NCBI GenBank assembly: GCA_016871175.1
Contig: VFZL01000002.1
Location: 1-64,000 of the forward strand
Source of the DNA: Acidimicrobiia bacterium
GTDB lineage: Bacteria; Acidobacteriota; Vicinamibacteria; Vicinamibacterales; CAVVIG01
DNA: 64,000 bases
Reading direction: 5' to 3'
Part shown: piece by piece, positions 36,091 through 44,545 of the stretch
How positions within the stretch are numbered: position 1 is the stretch's first letter
Layout: each line of letters opens with the position of its first letter
Program-made: the position numbers and the translations under genes
Notes under the pieces: generated by a model
The model's input: only the letters and a program-made list of their open reading frames with translations
Database searches by the model: none
What the model was told of the DNA's origin: nothing

Positions 36091-37953
36091 TTGGATCGCG
36101 CCGCCCTCATCGCCGCCCTGAACAACGCCGCTGCGCGGATGCGCATCGACTCCGTCCGCTCCACGTCTGAAGCGGGAAGCGGACACCCGACGACGTGCTG
36201 CTCAGCCGCTGACTTGGTGGCGGCGCTGTTCCTGGCCGAGATGCGCTTCGATCCCAAGGATCCGCAGCATCCAGGCAGCGATCGATTCGTCCTGTCCAAG
36301 GGTCACGCCGCGCCCCTCTTGTATGCCGCGTGGGCCGCTGCCGGTGCGCTCGACCGATCTGAGGTGATGCGCCTGCGGGAGCTCACCTCTGACCTCGAAG
36401 GCCACCCCACTCCTCGGCTTCCGTTCGTGGATGTGGCCACCGGATCACTGGGACAAGGGATCTGCGCCGCCGTCGGTTCCGCGTTGAACGCCCGCCGAAT
36501 CCAATCCGACTACCGGACCTACTGCCTCATCGGCGATGGCGAGTCGGCCGAGGGTTCCGTCTGGGAAGCCGCGGCCATCGCCGAACAGGAGGGGCTGGAC
36601 AACCTGTGCGGTATTACCGACGTCAACGCACTCGGCCAGAGCCGGGCGACGATGTGGAAGCACGACCTCGACCAGTTCGCGCGCCGGTGGCGCGCGTTCG
36701 GGTGGCACGCGATCACCATCGACGGGCACGACATGTCCGCCGTCCTCGACGCCTATGCGGAAGCACGGTTGACCAACGGTCGGCCGACGATGATCGTCGC
36801 GAGGACGCTCAAGGGGAAGGGCATTTCGTTCATCGAGGGCAAAGACAACTGGCACGGGAAACCGCTCAAGAAGGGCGATGACCTCGATCGCGCGATAACC
36901 GAACTCGAAGGGCAGATTGTCCCAGCGGCCGATGTGGTGGACCTGGCCAGTCGGATTCCCAGGCCACCATCTCGGCCATCGAGTCCGCCCGCGCCGAAGC
37001 CAGTCGCTCCGCCCGCGTACGCGATCGGGGATCAGGTGGCGACGCGCGAAGCCTACGGCACCGCGCTGGCCAAGCTCGGCGCCGCCGACGAACGCATCGT
37101 CGCGCTCGACGCTGACGTGAAGAACTCCACGTTCAGCGAGCGGTTCGAGAGCGCGTTCCCCAACCGCTTCTATCAGAACTTCATCGCCGAGCAGGTGATG
37201 ATTGGCTCCGCGATGGGGCTCGCGGCTCGTGGGGCCATCCCGTTCCCGTCGACCTTCGCATGCTTTTTGACCCGCGCCGCGGATTTCATCCGGATGTCGG
37301 CGATCAGCAACGTGAACGTCAAGCTGGCGGGATCCCACGCCGGCGTCTCGATCGGGGAGGACGGGCCCTCGCAAATGGCCCTCGAGGACCTCGCGATGTG
37401 TCGCGCGCAGCCGAACTACGTGGTGGTGTACCCGTGCGACGCGGTGAGCGCGGAGAAGCTCGTGGCGCTGATGGCCTACCACTCAGGCCCTGCGTACATG
37501 CGCACCAGCCGGCCCAAGACGCCGGTTATCTACAAGAACGACGAGACGTTCGAGATCGGTGGCCTCAAGGTGCTCCGGCAGAGCGACCGAGATGTCGTGA
37601 CGGTGGTCGGCGCGGGTGTCACGGTGTTCGAAGCGCTGAAGGCGCATGACACGCTGAAGGCGTCCGGCACGCTGATTCGCGTCATCGATCTGTACTGCCT
37701 CGCACCCATCGACAGGGCGGGACTGGTCGCAGCCGGCAAGGCCACGGGCGGCCGGATCGTGACGGTGGAGGATCACTATGCGGCGGGCGGCGTTGGTGAT
37801 GCCGTCGCCGAGGCCGTCGCGGACGCAGGCATCCGGGTCGATCGCATCGCGGTCCGCGAGATTCCCAGGAGCGGCAAGCCAGAGGAGCTGCTCGTGCGCT
37901 ACGGCATCTCGGACTCCCACATCGTCGAGAAAGTCCGGAACGTGACGCTGTGA
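36091..37953 (+). CDS. tkt: Transketolase
   Basis: The 620-residue thiamine-diphosphate enzyme of the pentose phosphate pathway begins with TTG at 36091, with GGAGG 5 bases upstream. N-terminal ThDP/Mg region: SKGHAAPLLYAAW, GDGESAEGSVWEAA, LDNLCGITDVNALGQ. A proline-rich linker near residue 295-315 (PRPPSRPSSPPAPKP) leads to the pyrimidine-binding domain with YQNFIAEQVMIGSAMGLA (conserved Glu) and GSHAGVSIGEDGPSQMALEDLAM. The C-terminal domain is complete. The chain is shorter than E. coli TktA and resembles the animal-type/archaeal-length transketolase. Confidence 0.94.
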   Translation: MDRAALIAALNNAAARMRIDSVRSTSEAGSGHPTTCCSAADLVAALFLAEMRFDPKDPQHPGSDRFVLSKGHAAPLLYAAWAAAGALDRSEVMRLRELTSDLEGHPTPRLPFVDVATGSLGQGICAAVGSALNARRIQSDYRTYCLIGDGESAEGSVWEAAAIAEQEGLDNLCGITDVNALGQSRATMWKHDLDQFARRWRAFGWHAITIDGHDMSAVLDAYAEARLTNGRPTMIVARTLKGKGISFIEGKDNWHGKPLKKGDDLDRAITELEGQIVPAADVVDLASRIPRPPSRPSSPPAPKPVAPPAYAIGDQVATREAYGTALAKLGAADERIVALDADVKNSTFSERFESAFPNRFYQNFIAEQVMIGSAMGLAARGAIPFPSTFACFLTRAADFIRMSAISNVNVKLAGSHAGVSIGEDGPSQMALEDLAMCRAQPNYVVVYPCDAVSAEKLVALMAYHSGPAYMRTSRPKTPVIYKNDETFEIGGLKVLRQSDRDVVTVVGAGVTVFEALKAHDTLKASGTLIRVIDLYCLAPIDRAGLVAAGKATGGRIVTVEDHYAAGGVGDAVAEAVADAGIRVDRIAVREIPRSGKPEELLVRYGISDSHIVEKVRNVTL

Positions 37954-38226
37954 GTCGCCGCCGTTTCACGTTCTGAGTCAGACCGTCACCGGTACCGGGA
38001 AAGCCGGCCGCGCAAACGGCTTCACACGATTGCTCGGTTGGGGCGAATACCCCCGCCTGCGACCGCGAACCTCCGAACCCAGGGACTTTCGAACCTGAGC
38101 ATCCTCGACTCCCGCCTCCCGGCCTGGGTGGCGAGCGAATAATTTCACGCGACCCGCGGCAGTCGCACGGTGAGTTGCCGATAACTCAAGCATCCGGCTG
38201 GAGTGCCGGTCCAAAGTGGAGTAGCC

Positions 38227-40053
38227 GTGCTTTCTCGAAAGTGGCAACCGTCTCGCGCGTTTTGGATCGCAGCGGCACTGGCGTTCGGCGTCACGGTGGC
38301 CCTCCAGGTACGGCACAAGGGCACTCCGACGACCCGAGTCCCGTTCTCCGAGTTCCTGAACGACGTCGAGCGCAGCAACGTTGCATCCATCGAGATCGTC
38401 GGCGACACACTCCACGTGACACGACCGTCAGGCGATGTCGTCCTGACCACGGCCCCGGGCAGCTACCTGGCGATCAATTCGAGCATGACCACCGAGATGG
38501 CCAAGAAGGGCGTCAAGATCGACGTCCGGTCGGCCGCCCAGCCGATGATCGTCGAATACGGGTCGCTCATCCTTGGCGTGCTGTTCCTAGGCGTGCTCGG
38601 GTTCTCCCTCTTTCGCATCACCTCGGGTCGCATTCCGGCCCTCGAAAGCAAGTCCCGCGAAGCGGATGACGTTGTCAGCAGCGTGACATTCGCCGACGTC
38701 GCGGGGGTCGATGAGGCGAAAGAGGAAGTGAAAGAGGAAGTGAAAGAGATCGTCGACTTCCTCCGCGAGCCGGCGCGCTTTGCCGCCATCGGTGGTCGCA
38801 TCCCGAAGGGCGTGCTGCTCGTGGGCCCGCCCGGAACGGGCAAGACGCTGCTGGCGCGGTCCATCACCGGCGAGGCGAAGGTGCCGTTCCTCTTCTCGAG
38901 CGGATCCGACTTCGTCGAGATGTACGCCGGCGTGGGCGCCTCGCGGATCCGCAAGCTGTTCAAGGACGCGCGGCGCCATCCTTCGTGCATCATCTTCATC
39001 GACAAGCTCGATGCCGTGGGTCGAAGCCGTGGCGGCAACTCGCTCAGCCACGAGGAGCGGGAGCAAACGCCCAACCAGCTGCTCGTCGAGATGGACGGCT
39101 TCGCGCCCAACCAGGGCATCGTCGTGGTGGCGGCAACCAACCGTCCCGACATCCTGGATCCAGCACTGCTCAGGCCGGGGCGCTTCGATCGCCAGGTCAG
39201 CGTGGGCGCACCAGACCTGAAAAGCCGCGAACAGATCCTGCGCATTCACGCGAAGAAGATCGCGCTGGCCGAGGACGTCAACCTCCACCAGATCGCTCGC
39301 GGCACCCCCGGCTTCTCCGGTGCCGACCTCGCGAACGTGACGAACGAAGCTGCGCTCCTCGCCGTGCGCGCGCGCCGTCAGATTGTGACGACCGACGACC
39401 TGGAGCAGGCCCGCGACAAGGTGCTGATGGGCGTCGAACGGCGGTCGCTCGCGATGACCGAGCACGAGCGAATCACCTGCGCGTACCACGAGTCTGGGCA
39501 TGCGGTCGTCGCGGCGTTGCTGCCGCACGCGGATCCGCTACACAAAGTGACGATCATCCCGCGTGGGCGGGCCCTGGGCGTGACGATGCAGCTACCGGAA
39601 GGCGACCGACACACGCATTCGCGCGAGTACCTGGAAGCGCAGATCGCGATCTTGATGGGTGGCCGAGTCGCCGAGGAATTGTTCCTGCATCAGATGACGA
39701 GCGGAGCCGGCAACGACATCGAACGGGCCACCGACATCGCCCGGCGGATGGTCTGCGAGTTCGGGATGTCCGCGCTGGGGCCGCTGGCGTATCGCACGCC
39801 AGGCAATCCGTGGGAGGGCGAGCGCGGCGCCGGGATCAGCGAGGCGACCGCCCGGCGCGTCGACGAAGAGACTAGGGATCTCGTGATGCGAGGCTACGAA
39901 ACCGCCCGCCAGATTGTGGAGATCCAGCGGGCATCGGTTCGTGCCATTGCCGAGCAGCTGTTGATGGTCGAATCGCTCGACGCCGACGGCATCAAGACGC
40001 TCATCGCGGCCCATGCCGTCCGGCCGCCGGCGGGCGTCGAATTCCAGGTCTAG
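38227..40053 (+). CDS. ftsH: FtsH-family AAA+ zinc metalloprotease with altered Walker B
   Basis: The membrane-anchored protease (608 residues) has two N-terminal membrane helices, an AAA domain with Walker A VGPPGTGKT, sensor region VVVAATNRPDILD, Arg-finger region RPGRFDRQVSV, and a peptidase domain with YHESGHAVV (HExxH) and third-ligand Asp in AGNDIERATDIAR. Walker B reads CIIFIDKLDAVGR where FtsH has IDEIDA: the catalytic Glu is Lys (AAG at 39004-39006). A 12-bp unit is tandemly duplicated at 38722-38745 (KEEV twice). GTG 38227 is chosen for the GTGGAG 7 bases upstream; 38203 is an alternative. If real, ATP hydrolysis should be impaired. Confidence 0.92.
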   Translation: MLSRKWQPSRAFWIAAALAFGVTVALQVRHKGTPTTRVPFSEFLNDVERSNVASIEIVGDTLHVTRPSGDVVLTTAPGSYLAINSSMTTEMAKKGVKIDVRSAAQPMIVEYGSLILGVLFLGVLGFSLFRITSGRIPALESKSREADDVVSSVTFADVAGVDEAKEEVKEEVKEIVDFLREPARFAAIGGRIPKGVLLVGPPGTGKTLLARSITGEAKVPFLFSSGSDFVEMYAGVGASRIRKLFKDARRHPSCIIFIDKLDAVGRSRGGNSLSHEEREQTPNQLLVEMDGFAPNQGIVVVAATNRPDILDPALLRPGRFDRQVSVGAPDLKSREQILRIHAKKIALAEDVNLHQIARGTPGFSGADLANVTNEAALLAVRARRQIVTTDDLEQARDKVLMGVERRSLAMTEHERITCAYHESGHAVVAALLPHADPLHKVTIIPRGRALGVTMQLPEGDRHTHSREYLEAQIAILMGGRVAEELFLHQMTSGAGNDIERATDIARRMVCEFGMSALGPLAYRTPGNPWEGERGAGISEATARRVDEETRDLVMRGYETARQIVEIQRASVRAIAEQLLMVESLDADGIKTLIAAHAVRPPAGVEFQV

Positions 40054-40067
40054 AGCGAGCGCTGACG

Positions 40068-40991
40068 CTATTGCTGGGCCGTGCCGGCCACCGCTTTCGG
40101 CATGAGCCCGTGCTTCGCGAAGAACGCGCGGATCGCGTCCACCGCTCGAATCTGCTGATCGGCGGGGAAGCCGCCGTGTTTCCCGCCAGGGATCGTGAGC
40201 AGCTCCGTGGTGGCACCCGCCTGCTGCAACGCGGCGTGCAGCTTCGTCGCCTGCGAGTACGGCACGGTCGGATCCGCGTCCCCGTGAATCGTCAACACCG
40301 GTGGCACGTCCTTGCGGATATACGTCAGCGGTGACACGCGGCGCGCCTGTTCCACCCGGTCCGTCCGGCTGCCCAGCCATTGCACGGCGAACGGCCGTGT
40401 GTTCGAACCGTCCAGCAAATCCACGACGTCGGTAATCCCAAACCAGTTCACGATGGCTGCCACCTTCAGGGGATCGTTACTCGGACACTGGCGATCGAGC
40501 CCCGCTGCTGGCGTCAGCATGCCGGTCGTGAGCGCCAGATGTCCGCCTGCGGAATACCCCATCGTGATGATCCGATTCGGGTCGAGGTTGTACTCCTTGG
40601 CGTGCTGGACGATCCACCGCAGCGCGCAGCGACAGTCCTCGACGGCGGCCGGCGCTTCGGAGACGCGGGCGAGCCGATAGGTTGCGTTGACGACCGCGAA
40701 GCCCATCTCGAGATAGGGCAGCAAGCGGAGACTGACGGATTCCTTGGATCCGCCGGTCCAGCCGCCGCCGTGGATGTGCAGGATCGTCGGATGCGGACCC
40801 GGCGACGTCGGTGTGTAGACGTCCAGCGTGGCATCCCAGTTGTTGACGGTCACATACGTGACGTTCGACATGATGCGCACGTCGTTCGAGACGGTCGACG
40901 CCCAGGCGGATGCCGTTCGCGACGACTGCGCGCTGGCCGGCGCGGCCACCAGAGCGAGTAACCCCAACGAAGTGACGAAGCGGAGCAGCAT
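40068..40991 (-). CDS. Exported alpha/beta hydrolase (BD-FAE/esterase-like)
   Basis: The 307-residue protein has a signal peptide (FVTSLGLLALVAAPASA) and the alpha/beta hydrolase triad: oxyanion HIHGGGW, nucleophile GYSAGGH, Asp in HGDADPTVP and His in GGKHGG. It resembles lipase/esterase families active on small esters. Start ATG 40991 follows GAGGAGG. It is convergent with ftsH and downstream of the carboxymuconolactone-decarboxylase-like gene. Confidence 0.88.
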   Translation of the reverse strand: MLLRFVTSLGLLALVAAPASAQSSRTASAWASTVSNDVRIMSNVTYVTVNNWDATLDVYTPTSPGPHPTILHIHGGGWTGGSKESVSLRLLPYLEMGFAVVNATYRLARVSEAPAAVEDCRCALRWIVQHAKEYNLDPNRIITMGYSAGGHLALTTGMLTPAAGLDRQCPSNDPLKVAAIVNWFGITDVVDLLDGSNTRPFAVQWLGSRTDRVEQARRVSPLTYIRKDVPPVLTIHGDADPTVPYSQATKLHAALQQAGATTELLTIPGGKHGGFPADQQIRAVDAIRAFFAKHGLMPKAVAGTAQQ

Positions 40992-41021
40992 GGCAACCTC
41001 CTCAAGACTCACGTGCGTGTG

Positions 41022-41660
41022 TCAACGCAAGGGTTCGATGGCAATCACGCCCCCAGGAGCTGGCTCCTGAGCGGCGTTGAGCAACATGGCCACAGTCACG
41101 TACGTTCCACTGACCGCGATGAGATCGACGATCTGTTGATCGGTGAACACGTCTTTGGCGCGAGCGAACGTGGCGTCGCTCACCTGGTGTTTCGTCGAGA
41201 GCTCCATGCAGAAGTCGTACACCACCGCCTCGTCTCTTTGCATGTTCGCCGGTCGTCGGCCCGCCTTCAGATCGGCCGCGACCGCCTCGGACAAGCCGGC
41301 TTTCAGCGCAAGCGGATGGTGCGCGTACCACTCGATTTGTGACGTCCAGAGACGCGCCTGAATCAAGATGGCGAATTCGTTCAGCCGACGCGGCACCGAC
41401 GTGTTGAATCGAAGGTAGTCGAGCAGACGGAACAGCCGGTCGCCCATGACCGGGCTGCGCAGCATCGAGTTATAGGGCCCCGCAAGGCCGACGCTCGAGA
41501 TTCTCATGATCTCGTCGCCGAGCTGCCGTGCCTGTCCATTCAACTGGTCGAGCGTCAGCTGCGGGAAGCGCTTCGGTGTCGTCGCCTGACCGCGCAGCAA
41601 GGCACCAGTCAACACAATCGACAGGACCGAGCTCAATAGGGCAACGAAAGGTCTCGACAT
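41022..41660 (-). CDS. Carboxymuconolactone decarboxylase-like protein, exported
   Basis: The 212-residue protein has a signal peptide (LLSSVLSIVLTGALLRGQ) and a CMD-type helical domain (LRFNTSVPRRLNEFAILIQARLWTSQIEWYAHHPLALKAGLSEAVAADLKAG). Where AhpD-like CMD proteins have a CxxC redox pair, none is seen here, so a peroxidase-like role is unlikely. Such proteins often accompany hydrolases of aromatic or lactone compounds; the two neighbouring alpha/beta hydrolases fit that context. Confidence 0.82.
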   Translation of the reverse strand: MSRPFVALLSSVLSIVLTGALLRGQATTPKRFPQLTLDQLNGQARQLGDEIMRISSVGLAGPYNSMLRSPVMGDRLFRLLDYLRFNTSVPRRLNEFAILIQARLWTSQIEWYAHHPLALKAGLSEAVAADLKAGRRPANMQRDEAVVYDFCMELSTKHQVSDATFARAKDVFTDQQIVDLIAVSGTYVTVAMLLNAAQEPAPGGVIAIEPLR

Positions 41661-41699
41661 AGAGGCTCCTTGCCGGTCGATCGATGGCGATCCTGTCTT

Positions 41700-43721
41700 C
41701 TACTGCTGCTGCGTGAGCGAACGGCCGATGGTCGACTGGCGTGCCCTCTCGACGATGCGCTCGCGATCCTCCGCAAGCAGCAAGCGCTCCTGTTCGAGCT
41801 TGGCCGCGGCGGCCGTCACCTTCCGTACATAGTCGTCGTGGGTTGGATAGCGCTCTTCGAGCGACGGCCGGATGTCGCCCTTCGCGATCCGCTCGGTCTT
41901 TGTCGCCGCAAAGTCGATCTGCTGTCCGGAGGCATCGCACCCCTCACCCAGCGATCCGTCCCCGCGGAGCGCCCAGCCGGTGTACGTGGCGACGGGCACT
42001 TCGATGTCGACCGTTCGGATGCCCGCGATGTTGTGACCATCGCTGTCGGACTTCGGCACGAGCGCGGCGTACGGTTTGCCGACCAGTTTCGGCGGAAGCG
42101 TCGTCAGGATGCCGTTGTCGAACTCCGGGCCGAAGTCCAGGAGGTCGCCCTCATGGAGTCGACCGTTGTAGATGACACCAGGGATCTCAGGGAAGCCAAC
42201 GGTTGCCCGCGGACCTGGCTGGACGAGGGTTCCGTTGCCCGCTCGCGGCACACGGCTCGCCGGCGGCATCTGCCCGGTGGTGACCCACGCGTCGAGATCG
42301 ACCAGAAGGGCTCGCAATGTCGCGTTCGCGAGCAGCGGACTCTGGGGCAAGTAGCAGAGGCCGCGTCCGGACGGCGCCTGACCGGTGCTGTGCGGAAAGC
42401 TGGAGAGCAGGTAGTGCCGCACGTTCGGCGGGTCCGCCAGGTCCTTGCCCCGTGTGTCGGTGTGGAGCAGCGACCCGGCTTTTGCCCAGTACTCGTTTTC
42501 CGAGTTGACCGCGACGATGTTGGGGCAGGTGTCGTCCTTCAGGCACCGCGCGAGGCGCCCGCCGGTGACGTTGGTGACGTGATCGGTTGTGATCGCCCAG
42601 GCGAATGGGAACTGTCGTTCGGGATACCAGCGACCGATGTGCTGGCGGTGCGTGCGGCCAGGCTGAGCGAATCGATAGTTGAAGAACCCGCCGCTGGCGC
42701 CGCCGATCCACGACAAGATCGCGTCGAACACCTTCCGACCCCGGGTGTCGCCGTTGAACCCGAGGTGGATGAAGTCATGCAGAAACCGAGCGGGTTGCGA
42801 CACGCCGAATGCGTAGACCCGCTCGATGTCACCAGCCAACGGGTTGGCCTGCCCGGCATCATCGACGCGCCCGTACCGAAGATACTCGGTCACGTCGCGA
42901 AGGCCAGCAAACGCCAGCCCCGCCACGAGCGGATGCTTGGCGCGGTAGGTCAGTTCGTACAACGTGCCCGATTGAAAGGCCGTGCCTGCCGGAAGCAAGC
43001 GAATGTGCGTGTCGTCCGCGAATTCCCAAGCCGAGGCGCCCAGCTGTCGGGGCGCGTCTGCGTACCGCGCGCGGACCGTGAGCGTTGCTTGCGTGGTGTC
43101 GCGGGTAGTGGTGGGGTAAGTCAGCGTGCCGCTCGTGATGCCGTCGCGATCGATCACGAGCTCTTCAAGGGAGACGCCGACGATTGGAGACCCGTCGCGG
43201 GCGGCCGCGATCGGCACCGTCATGGTCAGTCGGTTGTTGGCCGATCCCGCCGTGACGTCCCATCCGCTCGAGACGATGGTGTAACCCTGCCGCATCAGGT
43301 AGCCGTTGCCGGCGTCCGCGGCGGTCGTGGGATCGTTGGTGCGAGGCGCGTCGCTGAGCTGGCCGAGCGCGTGAAGATCGCCGCGGTTGTTCACTTCGAA
43401 GAAGATGCGGTGGTTGCCCTTCGCGCGATCGACCGGCCGAAGGATATAGACCGGCGTCGAGTACTCGACCATGCCGCGGCTATTGCGTGGTGCGAGATCG
43501 AGATCGACGATGATCGCGTTCTTGGGATCTTTGGGATCGACCTCTCCGGCCGCGCGACCGACAAGTTTCTCGTACGGTCCGACTGCACCGAATACGGTAT
43601 TGCCAAAAGTCGGCGATTCGACCTTCGTGATGACGAGCGACGTGACACGCGCCTGCGCCGTGCCGACTCCAAGCGCCCAAACGAGACACGCGGCGAGGAT
43701 GGTTGTGTGACGCATGTCCAC
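41700..43721 (-). CDS. Large exported alpha/beta hydrolase-domain protein (PF20091-like)
   Basis: The 673-residue protein has a signal peptide (TTILAACLVWALGVGTAQA), a long beta-rich N-terminal region (GAVGPYEKLVGRAAGEVDPKDPKNAIIVDLDLAP), the phrase RIFFEVNNRGD and GYTIVSSGWD, then GGASGGFFNYRFAQPGRTHRQHI. These are hallmarks of the large hydrolase-domain family PF20091 of Proteobacteria and Acidobacteriota, whose substrates are mostly unknown. Length fits (620-700). Start could be the ATG at 43721 or 43715. It lies in a run of minus-strand exported enzymes (cupin, this, CMD, esterase), probably one operon for degradation of an external compound. Confidence 0.8.
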   Translation of the reverse strand: MDMRHTTILAACLVWALGVGTAQARVTSLVITKVESPTFGNTVFGAVGPYEKLVGRAAGEVDPKDPKNAIIVDLDLAPRNSRGMVEYSTPVYILRPVDRAKGNHRIFFEVNNRGDLHALGQLSDAPRTNDPTTAADAGNGYLMRQGYTIVSSGWDVTAGSANNRLTMTVPIAAARDGSPIVGVSLEELVIDRDGITSGTLTYPTTTRDTTQATLTVRARYADAPRQLGASAWEFADDTHIRLLPAGTAFQSGTLYELTYRAKHPLVAGLAFAGLRDVTEYLRYGRVDDAGQANPLAGDIERVYAFGVSQPARFLHDFIHLGFNGDTRGRKVFDAILSWIGGASGGFFNYRFAQPGRTHRQHIGRWYPERQFPFAWAITTDHVTNVTGGRLARCLKDDTCPNIVAVNSENEYWAKAGSLLHTDTRGKDLADPPNVRHYLLSSFPHSTGQAPSGRGLCYLPQSPLLANATLRALLVDLDAWVTTGQMPPASRVPRAGNGTLVQPGPRATVGFPEIPGVIYNGRLHEGDLLDFGPEFDNGILTTLPPKLVGKPYAALVPKSDSDGHNIAGIRTVDIEVPVATYTGWALRGDGSLGEGCDASGQQIDFAATKTERIAKGDIRPSLEERYPTHDDYVRKVTAAAAKLEQERLLLAEDRERIVERARQSTIGRSLTQQQ

Positions 43722-43730
43722 CTCACCACT

Positions 43731-44126
43731 TCACTTGACCGGCGTGGTCAGCGGCTTGCCCTTCTCGACCATGTAGTTGACGATGACGACCGTTTCGCCC
43801 GCGTCGGCGTTGACCGCGTCGTGTACCTTGCCAGCCGGGATCAAGAACGATTGGCCCGCCTTGATCGTTCTGGTCACCCCTTCCACCTCGAGCGACAGGG
43901 CTCCCGACACGACGTAGCTGCTCTCCTCACCGGGATGTGTGTGGCGGCCCGTTGAGGTCCCCTTCGGGAACTCGGCCTTCGCCATGATAATTTCCCGTCC
44001 TGGCGTCGAGGCGTCGCCCTGATGCAGGACAGTGCGCCTGAACGCGGGAGCCTGGGCGAGCGCGGTGACGGCGGCGAACAGGGCAGTGGCGGCGACGGTC
44101 AACGCGATCGAACGGGTCACAGTCAT
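43731..44126 (-). CDS. Exported cupin-domain protein
   Basis: The 131-residue protein starts at ATG 44126 with GGAGG upstream. It has a signal peptide (IALTVAATALFAAVTALAQA) and a single cupin barrel: GRHTHPGEESSYVVSGALSLEVEG (metal-binding His-x-His and Glu), then GQSFLIPAGKVHDAVN (last His). Likely a metal-dependent small-molecule-binding or processing cupin. It heads the minus-strand run of exported enzymes. Confidence 0.85.
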   Translation of the reverse strand: MTVTRSIALTVAATALFAAVTALAQAPAFRRTVLHQGDASTPGREIIMAKAEFPKGTSTGRHTHPGEESSYVVSGALSLEVEGVTRTIKAGQSFLIPAGKVHDAVNADAGETVVIVNYMVEKGKPLTTPVK

Positions 44127-44545
44127 GGAGCCTCCGTGGGGGTCTGGAAAGCAGGAGTGTAACGCGAAATCGCGCCCCGACTCCTCCCCCTGGGCGCCGA
44201 ATCCTCCTGCTGACCGTCGCGGTTCCCGCAACCAGCCGATCGGCCCGCCCGGGGGGGGGCCCACCCATCGGCGAGGTCGCGGCGGCCATCATTGTCCACT
44301 TGCTCGCGGTCGACCTGTTCCCTCAGCTCGACAGCGTCGAGCGACCAAAGGCGTTCTGCTCGCGCCGTGTTCACGACGCGAGGTACGCCGTCCGATTTGC
44401 GACGATGGTCTCTCCGTCGAGTCGTGAGTCGACGAGCACGCACGACGTGCCTGGCTGTCAATCCTGCTTTGAAGGTGTTTCGGGATATCCTGCTCGACCA
44501 GGGAGGGCCTCTGAGTGGCGCGACTGGCTCCCGGTGAGGTGGCCC
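44127..44545. other. Intergenic, no gene recognised
   Basis: This gap of about 420 bases separates the divergent cupin gene and hyp operon. It contains a G9 homopolymer at 44251-44259. Open frames cross it on both strands, but none shows a domain, signal peptide or start signal. No clear sigma-70 promoter was found, although the hyp operon promoter must lie here. Confidence 0.6.
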
